From Myotis daubentonii (taxonomy: Eukaryota; Chordata; Mammalia; Chiroptera; Vespertilionidae), in the NCBI RefSeq assembly GCF_963259705.1, contig NC_081844.1:108872965-108936964 (forward strand): 64,000 nucleotides of DNA, given 5' to 3'. A program made the translations under genes and the position numbers. Shown piece by piece: positions 53,390-64,000 of this stretch (position 1 is the first letter of the stretch; each line of letters begins with the position of its first letter). The notes beneath the pieces were generated by a model that did not search any database, was not told the origin of the DNA, and saw only the letters and a list, made by a program, of their open reading frames with translations.

Positions 53390-54480
53390 GGCGAAGGGAG
53401 CAGCCGTCTGCCGTCTTGCGGGAGGCGGGGCGGGGCGGGGGAGCGCAGGACCCCAGGAGCACCGGTGGCCGAGACACGGCGGGGCCGCTGCGGGCGTCAA
53501 CCTGCGCGCCCCAGGCCCGGAGGCGGTCTCGCGGCGCAGGGGCGGGACCTGCGGGGCGGGGCGGGGCGGGGCCTGCGCACCTCCGGCCGCGGCGGCGCCC
53601 TTCCGCACCGCAGGCATCGCCGCCAGGTGGCGCCCTCCCGAGCTGTTGACCCCTGCGGGCCGCCGTCGCCGCGCTCGGCATTCCCCCGCCGTTCGCCTCC
53701 GCGGCGTCGGGCTCCCGAGCTCTCGGCGGCGGCGCGGCGGTCGCACCCCTGGGTTCCCCGCTGGCGACCGGAGGAGATGGCCCCCTGAGCGGGCCCGAGC
53801 CGGGAGCGGCGGGCGGGCGGGCGCCGCGGCCCAGGCCCGGCTCGGCGGGCGGGGTGCGGGTCGCGGCCTCTTTGTCTCCAGGGCGGCGGGCGCGTCCGCG
53901 GGGCTCGGGGCGGAAGTCCCGCCGCGCTCGCGGCGCCCCGGACGGCGGCGGCCGCGCCATGAGCGACATCCGCCACTCGCTGCTGCGCCGGGACGCGCTG
54001 AGCGCCGCCAAGGAGGTGCTGTACCACCTGGACATCTACTTCAGCAGCCAGCTGCAGAGCGCGCCGCTGCCGCTCGTGGACAAGGGCCCCGTGGAGCTGC
54101 TCGAGGAGTTCGTGTACCAGGTGCCCAAGGAGCGCGGCGCGCAGCCCAAGGTGCGGCGGCTGGGCGGCCGGGGGACCGCGGCCGGAGGGCACTGCGCCCT
54201 CTCCCCGTCGCGACGGCGATGTTGGCCGGGCTCGCTCGCGCCCGTGGCCTGGCTCCTCCGCAGCCCTAACGACCTCCCCGGGTCCTGGGCATGGCCCCGC
54301 CGTGTGCCTGCTTGGCGCGGCGGTGACAGCCGTGCCGCCCGGCGTTAGGGAGACACCTTGAGGGCCCCGGGAGGGTGCGCAGTGCTGTGCAGTGGCCTTT
54401 CCTGGGAGTAACGGCAGAGGTGCCCTCCCTGGCACCGGGCTGGGGCGGGGGGGGGGGGGGGCGGTCCCCGGGGAAGGGAG
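53390..54480 (+). promoter_or_regulatory. INTS15: CpG island promoter of INTS15
   Basis: Very CpG-rich, TATA-less, with repeated GGGGCGGGGC boxes (about 53425-53440 and 53552-53575). It extends through exon 1 into intron 1. Confidence 0.8.
53959..54150 (+). CDS. INTS15: INTS15 coding exon 1
   Basis: 64 codons, MSDIRHSLLRRDALSAAKEV to VPKERGAQPK. Donor GTGCGG, phase 0. Confidence 0.96.
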
Positions 54481-57400
54481 CGGCTGTGTTCTTACTGTCT
54501 GAATGAATGTGCATGCTGAAGCCAAGTGTCTCATCGCTTCTCCCGGGTTTGTTTTTATAGAGATTGAATTCACTTCAGGAGCTTCAACTTCTTGAAATCA
54601 TGTGCAATTATTTCCAGGACCAATCCAAGGACTCTGTCCGGCAGATTATTTTCTCGTCCCTTTTCAGCCCCCAAGGGAACAAAGCGGATGACAGCCGGAT
54701 GAGCTTGTTGGGGAAACTGGTCTCCATGGCAGTGGCTGTGTGTCGAATCCCAGTGTTGGAGTGCGCGGCCTCCTGGCTCCAGGTACTTCTCTGGGAATAG
54801 CCTCCTCCCAGGCCCGGGAGGAATGTTCAACTAATTGGGTTTCTTGAGAGGCATTTGCCGCGTGCGGTCTGTCTGTCTGCTTGATGTCACTACCCGGTAT
54901 GCTGATGCCCCAGGCCTGTCTTTACATACAAGTGGTAACCATTCTTGAGAAAACAGTAGCTGGTGATGGAACATTAATTTCAAAAAGAAAGGCTCTGTCT
55001 TTGGAACAAGTGAAAAATCCCTTTTCTTAGTTGGAAGTGATAGGTGGGGTGGTGAAAACTGCTCCGCATGCAGCCTCAGAGATAGGATTCGTTTCTTTGA
55101 GATCATTACGCGTCATTGTGGCACCTTTGCTTGTCTTCTATACAGTTCCGTCGTCGGCAGGGGTGTTGTTTGCATTGTCCTAGGATGACATTACAGAGTG
55201 GATGGCTGTTCTAACGGAGAGGGACATAAGAGCTTTCCAGAGTGTTTTTATTTATTTACTTTTTAGAGAGAGAGCAAGGGAGAGGGATCGAGAGATAGAA
55301 ACATCGATGAGAGAGGAACATCATCGGTTGGCTGCCTCCTGCACGGCTGCCACTGAGGGTTGGGCCCGCAACCGAGGTACATGCCCTTGACCAGAATCAA
55401 ACCTGGAACCCTTCAGCTGATGCTCTATCCACTGAGCCAAATCTGCTAGGGCTCTAGAGTGTTTTAAATATGAAAGGAAAAGTGTCTCTTTACAGTTGAT
55501 GTTTTGTTAGATGGTATTTTGGAAGATACATTTTGTTTTCCTTTTTTGTTACTTAGAGTCTTTGAGAATTTGATAATCTACTTAGAGTAATTATTAACAG
55601 ATTTTTTTAAAAATATATTTTATTGATTTTTTACAGAGAGGAAGGGAGAGAGATAGTTAGAAACATCGATGAGAGAGAAACATCGATCAGCCGCCTCCTG
55701 TACATCCCCCAGTGGGGAAGTGCCCGCAACCCAGGTACATGACCTTGACTGGAATCGAACCCGGGACCTTTCAGTCCGCAGGCTGACGCTCTATCTACTG
55801 AGCCAAACCGGTTTCGGCTATTAACAGATTTTTAAAAAATGTATTTTTATTGATTTCAGAGAGGAAGGGAGAGGGAGAGAGAGAGATAGAAACATCAGTG
55901 ATGAGAGAGAATCATTGATTGGCTGCCCCCTGCACACCCCTCACTGGGGATCAAGCCTGCAACCTGGCATGTGCCCTTGACTGGAATCGAACTCGGAACC
56001 CTTCAGTCCGCAGGCCACTGCTCTGTCCACTGAGCCAAACCAGCTAGGGCTTGAGATTTATTAATATTCTCAGCTATGCTAACAGAATTTATTGCATTCA
56101 GTTTCACAAACCTGTTCATTCCCAAGTTCTTGAAATGATTTTTAAAAATTGTATTTAAATATTTTCCTTGTAACCTTTTTTTAAAAATCCTCACCCAAGG
56201 ATATGTTTTTATTGATTTTTTGAAGAGAGAGAGAGAGCAACATCTATGTGAGGGAGAGACATCAATTGGCTGCCTCCTATATCCACCCCCACTGGGGATT
56301 GAACCTGCAACCTAGGTGTGTGCCCTGACCCAAATCAAACTCGGCAATCTTTTGGTGTATGGGGTGACGCTCCAACCAACTGAGCCACCGGGACAGGACA
56401 TCTTGTAATCTTTCTTATCATTAAAATTTGTCTAGCGAGCCCTGGCTGGGTAGCTCAGTTGGTTGGAGCATCGTCCTCATACGCCAGGGTTGTGGGTTCG
56501 ATCCCCGGTCAGGACACATACAAGAATCACCAAGTGGAACACTAAATTGATATTTTTCTCTAAAATTAATTTTTAAGATTTTTGGCTAGCAAAAAGATAC
56601 ATTTTTGTTTTTTGGGGGTTTTTTTTGTAGTACACAGGCAAATCTCAGTGGAGTCTGTGCCTTAAATCTCATCAGTATGATTTCTGGGGCATCTGAATTG
56701 ATCATGTGCGCTGTCTTTAACCTCAAGATTACCTCTATCCCTTAGCCTAGTGAAGCCAAGCTTAGCCTCTTGTGACCATCACAGGATTTTCTCTCTCTCT
56801 CACGGCGCAGTCGTGCTGGCATTCTGGCAGCAGGAGAGCAGATTCGAGCAGCAGGACGGGGTCTCCGTGGTCTGGGTCGGGGTTGCCGCACTGGGAGGGG
56901 CTGCGGCCTCCTCCTGAGGAAAGGCAGAGGTGGGTGGTGCGGCGTCGTGGGCAGAGTTTAGCCTGAATGGACCGTCTGGCCCGCTGTCTCCATGCAGTTT
57001 GCCCTGGAGGCCACGATGGGGCCTGGGACTGTGGCGTCCCCGGCAGCCGGTGAACGTGGCAGTACTCACAGATCGGCGTCTGAGTGCAAGGGAGAGGGCT
57101 GGGGCGGGTGGGGGTGTAGGGCTGGGGAGTGTCAGGGAAGCCGTGGGAGGACAGAGCTGTGAGAATGGAGCGGCCGCTCTCACCCCAGAGAGAGTTCCCA
57201 GACTCTGGGGGCCCTTTAGGCGGTAGCAGCCGTTCATTTTCACCGTTGGAGTCTCAGCTGCAGGTTCACAGAAGGTGTCAGAAATGATGTTTTCCTAAGG
57301 GAACTTCGAAGCAAGGGCCAGCAGGCCTTTGACGGAGAGGGCAAGAAAATATATATCTTAGGCTTTGCGGATCTTGCCGTGTCTGTCACAGCAGCCTAGA

Positions 57401-60400
57401 CATTAGGTGAGCCTGTCGCAGGGCTGTGTGAGGACCACCGCATTCACAGCAGCCGAGGGGTGCAGTTGGGCTGCGGGCTTGAGTTTGCCAACCCCTGCGG
57501 CAGAGCAGGCCCCCAGGTCCTTGCCCGCCGGAGGGTTCTGCCCGGGCTGGGGGCCGGTTTCACCAGATGTGCGCAGCTGCTGGTCGCCAGCCCGCGACCC
57601 CCGTGGTCACGCGCTGTGGCTTCTTTGCAGCGGACGCCCGTGGTCTACTGCGTGCGGCTGGCCAGGGCGCTGGTGGATGACTACTGCTGCCTGGTGCCCG
57701 GCTCCGTGCAGACGCTGAGGCAGATCTTCAGCGCCAGCCCTCGCTTCTGCTGCCAGTTCATCACCTCCGTCACCGCGCTTTACGACCTGTCCTCAGGTAT
57801 GTAGCTCACCTTGACTCCCCGATGGATTTCGCCCCTTCTGCCCTTCCTCCCTCCTGTCCACACTCACAGGTATTTTTCCCTGAGCTTTTGAGTTCGTTGC
57901 CAACGTCAAGTGCGTAAGCACGTGCTTCCTCAGAACAGGCCCTTCACTTACATAACCACGACATGATGGCCGCACCTGAGAACGGAGTATCGAGAGGACA
58001 CAGGTGGCTGTCTCTCAGGTGGCCTGTGTCAGACCTCCCTGGTGGTCTCATTATGTCTCCGGTAGCCTCCTGTCCCCCTGGGGGGTCGGGAGAACTCAGG
58101 ACCCAGCTCAGGAGCATGCATCGCACGGAGCCGTCATGTCGCTTTGGTCTTTAAGTCTAGAACACTTCCCAGCGGTTAAAAACATGTCTTAGGGCACTGA
58201 CTGTTTAAAGAGCTCGGGCCTGTTGTTTGGCAGAATGTCCCTCAATTTGGATTTCTTTGTTTCCTTCTAAGAAGATTCAAATGAAACATTTTTGGCAACG
58301 GGCCTTCCTCCGTGTGATGTGTCCTCAGTGCCTCGAACTAGGAGGTGGGCCCTCGGGCCTGCTCTCGGTGAGGTTTTTATTTTTATTTTTAATATATTTT
58401 TACTGATTTCAAAGAGAGGAAGGGAGAGGGAGAGAGAGATAGAAACATCAATGATGAGAGAGAATCACTGATCGGCTGCCTCTTGCACACCCCACACTGG
58501 GAATCGAGCCCACAATCTAGGCGTGTGCCCTGAACGGGAATCGAACTGTGACCCCCTGGTCCATAGGTTGACGCTCAACCACTGAGCCACACCAGCCGGC
58601 GTGGTGAGGATTTGGAGACTTCCTTAGCAAGATGCCAGGAGAGGTCCTCAGGTGGCCATTAGATGGCCTTTGAGTTCAGCTGGGAGAAGCCCTTGTCCTT
58701 GTGGTCAGATTTTATGCAGACTCCCAGTAAAGACACCCAATAAATAGCTTCCCAGCTCTGGTTGAACTGGGGCAAAAGCTGTGGCCCTGATTTCCACTTG
58801 GGGCAGTTAGGGCCTTGCCCGGGTGAGCAGCTTGCTCTGTAGAGCTGCTCAAAGCCGATTTTCTCTTCCAGGTTCCTGCTCTGCTCTTGGCTCTTGCCCT
58901 CAAGGACTGACAAACAGTCTCCATTAAAAAAAAAAGAAAAGAAAAGGAAGTTATTGATTTGAAAGAGGGGGGAAGGGAGAGGGGGAGAGAGAGAAACATA
59001 GATGTGAGAGAGAAACATCGATCGCTGACTCTTGCACACCCCCTCTGGGAGATCGAGCCCACAGCCGAGGCATGTGCTCTGACCAGGAATCGAACTGGTG
59101 AACTCCTGGTGCCTGGGATGATGCTCAACCAATTGAGCCACACCGGCCAGGGCAGCTGTCTGTTATCTTGATCTAGTAGCTAATAGCTGTTAGTAGTTGG
59201 GAACACTATTCAGGGCTTTGCTTTCCATTAGGAAAGATTTAGTTAAACCTAGTTCACCGCTTCCTAGTTGCCCTTTTATTTTTTTATTTATTTATTTTTT
59301 TAAAATATATTTTATTGATTTTTTACAGAGAGGAAGGGAGAGAGATAGAGAGTTAGAAACATCGATGAGAGAGAACCATCGATCAGCTGCCTCCTGCACA
59401 TCTCCTACTGGGGATGTGCCCGCAACCCAGATACATGCCCCTTTGACCGGAATCGAACCTGGGACCTTTCAGTCCGCAAGCCGACGCTCTATCCACTGAG
59501 CCAAGCCGGTTTCGGCCCTAGTTGCCCTTTTAGTCTTCAGTTATTCTAGGCCAGTGGTCAGCAAACTGGGGCTCGAGAGCCACATGCGGCTCTTTGGCCC
59601 CTTGAGTGTGGCTCTTCCACAAAATACCACATGCAGGCGCGCACGTTTAGTGCAATTGAAACTTCGTGGCCCATGCACAGAAGTCGGTATTTTGTGGAAG
59701 AGCCACACTCAAGGGGCCAAAGAGCCGCATGTGGCTCGCGAGTTGCAGTTTGCCGACCACTGGTCTAGCCCAGCAGGGACAGAAATTGGCCTTAGTATTA
59801 GGAAGGGATTGACTAACATGGAAAAAGAAATGACGTTCGGAGAACACCACTAACGTTCTAGAATGGATGTGGGCCATGGTCTTTTTCTCTCAAGCCAGCT
59901 TGCCAGGCCGGCATGTCAGTACACCGTTCTGTGGAGTGTGATTGACATGAAAAGCTGTGCGCACTGAATGTATGCAACTGCTGAGTTGGAGAAGCGGGAA
60001 TCCCCGGCGCACAGCGGCAGCCTAGAGGGCTGGGCCCGGGCTCTGCCATCAGAATGGCGAAGCTGCTGCCCCGGGCGCTTCTGGGGGCAGGAGAGATTCC
60101 CGGGGAGTCAGTGCCTTCAGGGCCACCCAAAGGGAGGAGCTCCCCGAACCCAGCAGGACCTCTGAGGCTCGAATGGAGCTGAGAGCTCAGGTCTGTGTGT
60201 AGGAAGGTCCTAGAGATTATATACTCGAGTGCACACATGTACACACAGGCTCACACGCGTACCCTGCCTTCAGGTTCTCAGAGGCGCCTCAGCTTAGGTC
60301 AGGTGCTGGGGGGGAGGAGGGAGAGCGTATGCCAGAGAAGTGAGTGTGAGACTGGTGTTTCCCAGGCAGGAGTGTCTCGGGGGGAATTGGGGATCACACA

Positions 60401-63034
60401 CAGGGTCGCCCACTGTTTATGTTGTCACATAAGAGTCATAGGCAGCTGCTCCCTGCTGTTGCCATCACTTCATAGCAGAAGGAATCGGACTGGTGGGGGT
60501 GGGGTGCGGTGGCGTAACACCCAAACACAGGCAGCATCTCAGGGAGAAAGAGCCTCCGAGCCTTTCACCGACGTCTCCCCACCCCCACACTCTTGTCTGG
60601 CTCTGGCGGGGCTCTGTCCTGAGCTGAGGGGAGCACAGCCCACTCCCTGCGCAGCCACCGAAGGGCATCGCACACCGATCCCAGAGCCGCTGACCCCAGG
60701 GCCACGCCGTGTGGCCTCGTTAAGAGCCGGGCCACCTGGGGTCAGGTCTGGGCCCACCACATACGTTTGATGAGTCCTGGGGAAATTAGCATCGCTGTGC
60801 CTCAGTTTCCTCTGGGGTTGTTTGAGGGTTACATGTGTTCATCTGTGGAAGGGAATTAGACCGTTGCCGGGAACATCGTAAGCCCAAAGTCAATATCAGC
60901 GTTTGTTTTCATTGTTCTTCTCTGTCTAAGCCGTAGAACGCGCCAGGTCCTAGGGTCACAGGAGTTCAGGCTGTCGCTTAGACAGGGAGCTGAGGTGGCC
61001 CTTGGCAGCTGACATCACTGGCTGATCTCTGCTCCTCGAAGGCCACCGTAGCTCATGTGCCTGGAGGAGACGCCAACACCACAGCGAAATGCACTCTCCA
61101 GGGAGGGGTGAAGTGTGGTGTGAAGCTTGGACATGAGAGGTGTGGAATTTGATGTAAAATGACACACAGAACGAACTTCCCTCAAGGCGGTGAAGTTCTC
61201 GGGAATTGCCGAGTTCACGAGTATTTCTGAGCCCTGCCTCGGCCAGGCGGTCCTGTCACTAAGGCAGGAGTCCCAGCCCTCGTGGAGGGGATGTCCAGGG
61301 AACGGGACAGTAAACAGACGAGCAGGGAAGTAGATAATGTGGGTGTGGGGTGATGAGTACCGTGAACCTGGGGCTCCATCCCCCTCTGCCCACTTCTGTC
61401 CCTGGGGCCAGAAACCCTCCTGACTTGGCGTGTCTTTGCAGACGACCTCATCCCGCCGCTGGACTTGCTCGACATGATTGTCTCCTGGATCTTTGAGGAC
61501 TCGAGGTTGATTCTCATCACCTTTTTAAATACTCCGATTGCAGCCAACCTCCCAATAGGGTTTTTAGAGCTCACCCCGCTCACTGGATTGATCCGCTGGT
61601 GCGTGAAGGCCCCTCTGGCTTATAAAAGGAAGAAGAAGCCCTCCTTGTCCAATGGCCACGTCGCCGCCAAAGCCGCCCCGGACTCGGCAGGGCTGGACAG
61701 GGACCCCCACCTCCTGTACTCCAAGCTGCACCTCAGCGTCCTGCAGGTGCTCATGGTGCTGCAGGTGCACCTCACCGAGAAGAACCTCTACGGGCGCCTG
61801 GGGCTCATCCTGTTCGACCACATGGTCCCGCTGGTCGAGGAGATCAACCGGCTGGCGGACGAGCTGAACCCCCTCAACGCCTCCCAGGAGATCGAGCTCT
61901 CCCTGGACCGCCTCGCCCAGGCCTTGCAGGTGGCCATGGCCTCCGGAGCCCTGCTGTGCACGAGAGGTGGGTGGCTCCCCGCCTCGGCCTTCCTGGGGGA
62001 GGGACACCACCGTCCGCCCCACAGAACACAGGGGCTCCTGGGCCGGTACCGAGCGCTGCCTCTTCTGGGACTTCTCCCCGTTAGTGAACGGGGGAGGAGG
62101 GGCGACTCGGGACATCCCCAGGCAGAGCACTGTGACCTGATGTCGCTCTGGCTCCTGGCCATCGCCGACAGGACAGGTGTGAGAGCTGAGTATCTTTCCT
62201 CTCAGGCAAGCTGCTTCTTCTGCAGAAGATTCCCTTTAATTCCTTTTCTATTGAGGCATAATTTACATGCAGTGAAATGCATAGATTGAAATGCATAAAG
62301 CATTCCCCTCCCCTGTTTTAAGGTTCCTTAATTCTGCATTTTAGTGCTTGATGGCTCAGGTGAATGGGCCTGTGCCGACGACACACCTGTGTTTTCCCTT
62401 TTTTTTTTTTTTTTTTTGTCATTGATTCCAGAGAGAGGAAGGCAGATGGGGAGAGAGAAACATTGATGTGAGAGGGAAACATGGCTCAGTTTCCTCCCAT
62501 ACGCGCCCCAACCGCAGATCAAACCTACAACTTGAATATGTGCCCTGACCAGGAATCGAACCAGCAACCTTTGGTGTTCAGGGCGACACTCCAACCAACG
62601 GAGCCACACCGGCTAGGGCTGTGCTCCCCTTTGAACCGTTGGCTCCCAGAAGCTGCCCGTGTCCCCAAGCTGTGGTCTCTGGTGACGGGTTTCCCTCCTA
62701 TCAGGCTCTTGCCCTGGGCGGCTGATCTGCCCGGGAGAGCCCTGCCTCGGGGCCTTTCCCAGCTTCTGACACGTTGCGGATACAGCTGCCACTCCCCTAA
62801 GCGAGAGAGTCTATTTGGGGCCTGTTTGTTAAAGCAAACGCTGAGGAAAGAGAGAACACAGCTTCTGAACGATGCCAGGGGACTGCAGTATCGGGCAGCA
62901 TTGCCGTCTCACTGGCCCCCTTCAGCAGCCACCAGAGAACATTCCATCCTGTTTTCCCCGTCCGTTCCTTAACGACCTATCTCCTTGGTTTCAGATGACC
63001 TGAGGACCTTGTGCTCCAGGCTCCCCCACAATAA
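53959..63034 (+). CDS. INTS15: INTS15 (C7orf26), Integrator subunit, 3' end off window
   Basis: Nuclear subunit of the Integrator complex, which cleaves snRNA and other nascent RNA polymerase II transcripts. INTS15 is linked to the INTS10/13/14 module in published work. Exons 53959-54150, 54561-54782, 57631-57796, 61442-61966 and 62995-63034 join in phase to 381 codons plus 2 nt. The human protein has 449 residues, so about 67 C-terminal codons are beyond the right edge. It is Leu-rich and predicted helical, without a catalytic motif, starting MSDIRHSLLRRDALSAAKEV. Least conserved against my recollection of human is the stretch after SNGHV (about residue 260). Head-to-tail with ZDHHC4, 1.56 kb after its stop. 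Confidence 0.96.
54561..54782 (+). CDS. INTS15: INTS15 coding exon 2
   Basis: 74 codons, RLNSLQELQLLEIMCNYFQD onward. Acceptor TTATAG, donor GTACTT. Confidence 0.96.
55238..55453 (-). mobile_element. Ves SINE
   Basis: Reverse copy flanked by AGAGTGTTTTTA and AGAGTGTTTTA. INTS15 intron 2. Confidence 0.92.
55604..55819 (-). mobile_element. Ves SINE with TSD
   Basis: TATTAACAGATTTTT on both sides. CCAAACCGGTTTCGGC subtype, like the copies at 50498 and 59279. Confidence 0.93.
55834..56050 (-). mobile_element. Ves SINE
   Basis: Directly follows the previous Ves. 'CCAAACCAGCTAGGGC' subtype. Confidence 0.92.
56185..56399 (-). mobile_element. Ves-related SINE, CCTCACCCAAGG-tail type
   Basis: Left end AATCCTCACCCAAGGATATG is the reverse of the CCTTGGGTGAGG tail. 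Right end CAACTGAGCCACCGGGACAG. Confidence 0.85.
56438..56580 (+). mobile_element. tRNA-derived SINE, short form
   Basis: Head GGCTGGGTAGCTCAGTTGGT and B-box GGGTTCGATCCC, followed by a non-tRNA tail with ACACATACAAGAATCACC. Confidence 0.85.
57315..57502 (-). mobile_element. Old hAT-Charlie element fragment
   Basis: Same ancient family as 11040, opposite orientation (TAGGCTTTGCGGATCTTGCC, GAGTTTGCCAACCCCTG). INTS15 intron 2, about 130 bp before exon 3. Confidence 0.55.
57631..57796 (+). CDS. INTS15: INTS15 coding exon 3
   Basis: 166 nt, RTPVVYCVRLARALVDDYCC onward. Acceptor TTTGCAG, donor GTATGT, phase 1. Confidence 0.96.
58380..58602 (-). mobile_element. Ves SINE
   Basis: Flanked by GGTGAGGTTTTTA and GGTGAGGATTT. 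INTS15 intron 3. Confidence 0.9.
58925..59152 (-). mobile_element. Ves-related SINE, diverged
   Basis: A/G-rich tail end at the left, CAATTGAGCCACACCGGCCAGG at the right edge (head, reversed). Confidence 0.88.
59279..59516 (-). mobile_element. Ves SINE with perfect 16-bp TSD
   Basis: CCTAGTTGCCCTTTTA at 59263-59278 and 59517-59532. Confidence 0.96.
59552..59762 (+). mobile_element. Foldback-type hAT MITE in INTS15 intron 3
   Basis: Same family as 2757. Arms of over 80 bp are inverted copies of each other. The flanking octamers TTCTAGGC and GTCTAGCC agree at 6 of 8. Confidence 0.88.
59860..61441 (+). other. INTS15: INTS15 intron 3 segment
   Basis: Unique-looking intron with one MIR fragment. 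No exon seen; the next exon is at 61442. Confidence 0.55.
60735..60890 (+). mobile_element. MIR fragment
   Basis: GTGCCTCAGTTTCCTCTGGG and neighbouring MIR text in INTS15 intron 3. Confidence 0.7.
61442..61966 (+). CDS. INTS15: INTS15 coding exon 4
   Basis: 525 nt, the largest exon: DLIPPLDLLDMIVSWIFEDS through ASGALLCTR. A basic YKRKKK patch may aid nuclear import (inference). Donor GTGGGT. Confidence 0.96.
62397..62620 (-). mobile_element. Ves-related SINE
   Basis: Long T-run at the left, CAACGGAGCCACACCGGCTAGGG at the right edge. INTS15 intron 4. Confidence 0.88.
62995..63034 (+). CDS. INTS15: INTS15 coding exon 5
   Basis: 40-nt microexon coding DLRTLCSRLPHN, ending in a split codon (phase 2), donor GTAAGT. 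Confidence 0.93.
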
Positions 63035-63469
63035 GTAAGTGCCCTCTCAAGACTTCCGGTCGGGTGGGGGTTGAAGGGGGTGCAGGGCAGGGTGGACCCA
63101 AAGCTTCTGTATGTAAGGAGGCCCTTAAGGACTGATGATAAGCGGGGACAGATACGAGGACATAACCCAGCCGAGAGGAAGGCCAAGTCAGGGCCAATCA
63201 AAGGTAAAGAAGGCGAAAAGGTGGCCATCTTGCCGGAGTGGAGGAGAGAAGCCGGAACCAGCTTAGAGCGGCTCGATCACCGCGCTGTGCGTCCGCAGCT
63301 TTGTGTTGATGTTGGTGCGCGACGCCGGTGACGCTGAGCCGGGTCGCCCTTTGGGAAACAGTGCGGAGCCACAGCCCTCGGGCACAGTGTGTCGGTCAGG
63401 CCAGCGCCTGGGCGTCCTGCGGCACTGTCGGAGCTGAGCGTGGTTCTGTCTGGTTGGCTGTGGTGCTTG

Positions 63470-63640
63470 GGTCGTCTCTGCCTGGCTCTGAGCCTCGGTG
63501 GACCCCCTTGTAAAAGGGGGGCACTGACTCAGCTGCCTCCTGGGGTTGTAGTGAGGACCAAGCGGGGTGACACTTGTGAATGTCTTAGCATGGCCTGCGC
63601 CACCTGGGACTCTGCATAATGGGTGGCTGTCCTTTGGGGA
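63470..63640 (+). mobile_element. MIR-like fragment
   Basis: GAGCCTCGGTGGACCCCCTT, TGGGGTTGTAGTGAGGACCA. A second MIR-like piece lies near 63700-63770 (GTGACCTCAGGCAGGTTCCC). Confidence 0.55.
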
Positions 63641-64000
63641 AGCAGTGATCCTGGGGTGGGAAGCAGGAACTGTGGTCGCACAGCTGGGAAGAATTCCCGC
63701 CTCGCTGCTTCCTCTCAGCGTGACCTCAGGCAGGTTCCCTACCTCCCACCGCCTCCCTTCCCTGTCAAGTCCAGAAAGTGACTGCTCCAGCCGCATGTCC
63801 TGCCTCCTCCGTGGGAGCACTTGGAACAGTGCTTGTTTTGTTGAGTATCTAAGAAGGGTTAGCTGCTGTCACTTTTACTGCTGTTTCCATAATTTAGGGG
63901 TTCTACTTAATCTAATTAAGTAGACTCTAAGAAGCAGAAGTTATGCACAAAAATGTTTCATGCAACTGCAGTGTTATTAGCAGAAACCTGGAGGCCACCT

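Noticed and set aside
56440..56512. tRNA-like sequence with anticodon-like CAT
   Set aside because: It continues into a SINE body and tail. The acceptor stem is not restored, so it is a tRNA-derived SINE head.
59552..59762. Open frames through the foldback elements (repeated 'HMRLFGPL' translations)
   Set aside because: Both strands read similarly because the element is palindromic. No transposase motif.

Overview
This is a mammalian nuclear genome window, almost certainly from a vesper (vespertilionid) bat. Dozens of tRNA-derived SINEs of the bat Ves type, several short hAT DNA transposons with 8-bp target duplications, a Helitron with the HeliBat-type end hairpin and a Tigger-like mariner MITE sit together, a mix known from vesper bats. 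The genes match the human chr7p22.1 order GRID2IP - ZDHHC4 - INTS15 (C7orf26). Family names and human comparisons are from memory; splice sites, phases and target duplications were read from the sequence.

Left part (1-29.1 kb, minus strand): GRID2IP (delphilin), the PDZ/FH2 postsynaptic scaffold. Twenty-one coding exons join without a frame break into 1191 codons (PDZ1, harmonin-like domain, PDZ2, second harmonin-like domain, disordered linker, FH1 polyproline, FH2). Only the last coding exon, about 23 codons, lies off the left edge. A 14-nt coding first exon (Met-Ser-Cys-Leu-Gly) in a CpG island at about 24.0 kb joins exon 3 in phase and explains the short, N-terminally palmitoylated isoform.

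Middle (29.1-41.6 kb): no gene seen; SINEs, L1 3' ends, an ERVL-MaLR LTR, one hAT element and simple repeats. A second MaLR LTR lies in GRID2IP intron 1.

Right part (plus strand): ZDHHC4, an endomembrane DHHC palmitoyltransferase, complete at 343 residues in six coding exons with a CpG promoter at about 41.6-42.1 kb (four tandem GC boxes, an ETS inverted pair, a consensus CRE). About 1.6 kb after its stop begins INTS15, an Integrator subunit. Five of its coding exons (381 codons plus 2 nt) are present and the 3' end is off the right edge.

The three genes have unrelated jobs: synaptic scaffolding, protein S-acylation and snRNA/nascent RNA processing. The less ordinary content is in the non-coding DNA: tandem decoy splice donors beside GRID2IP exon 8, paired Ves SINEs inside single target duplications, a possible SINE 3' transduction, and several waves of DNA transposons.
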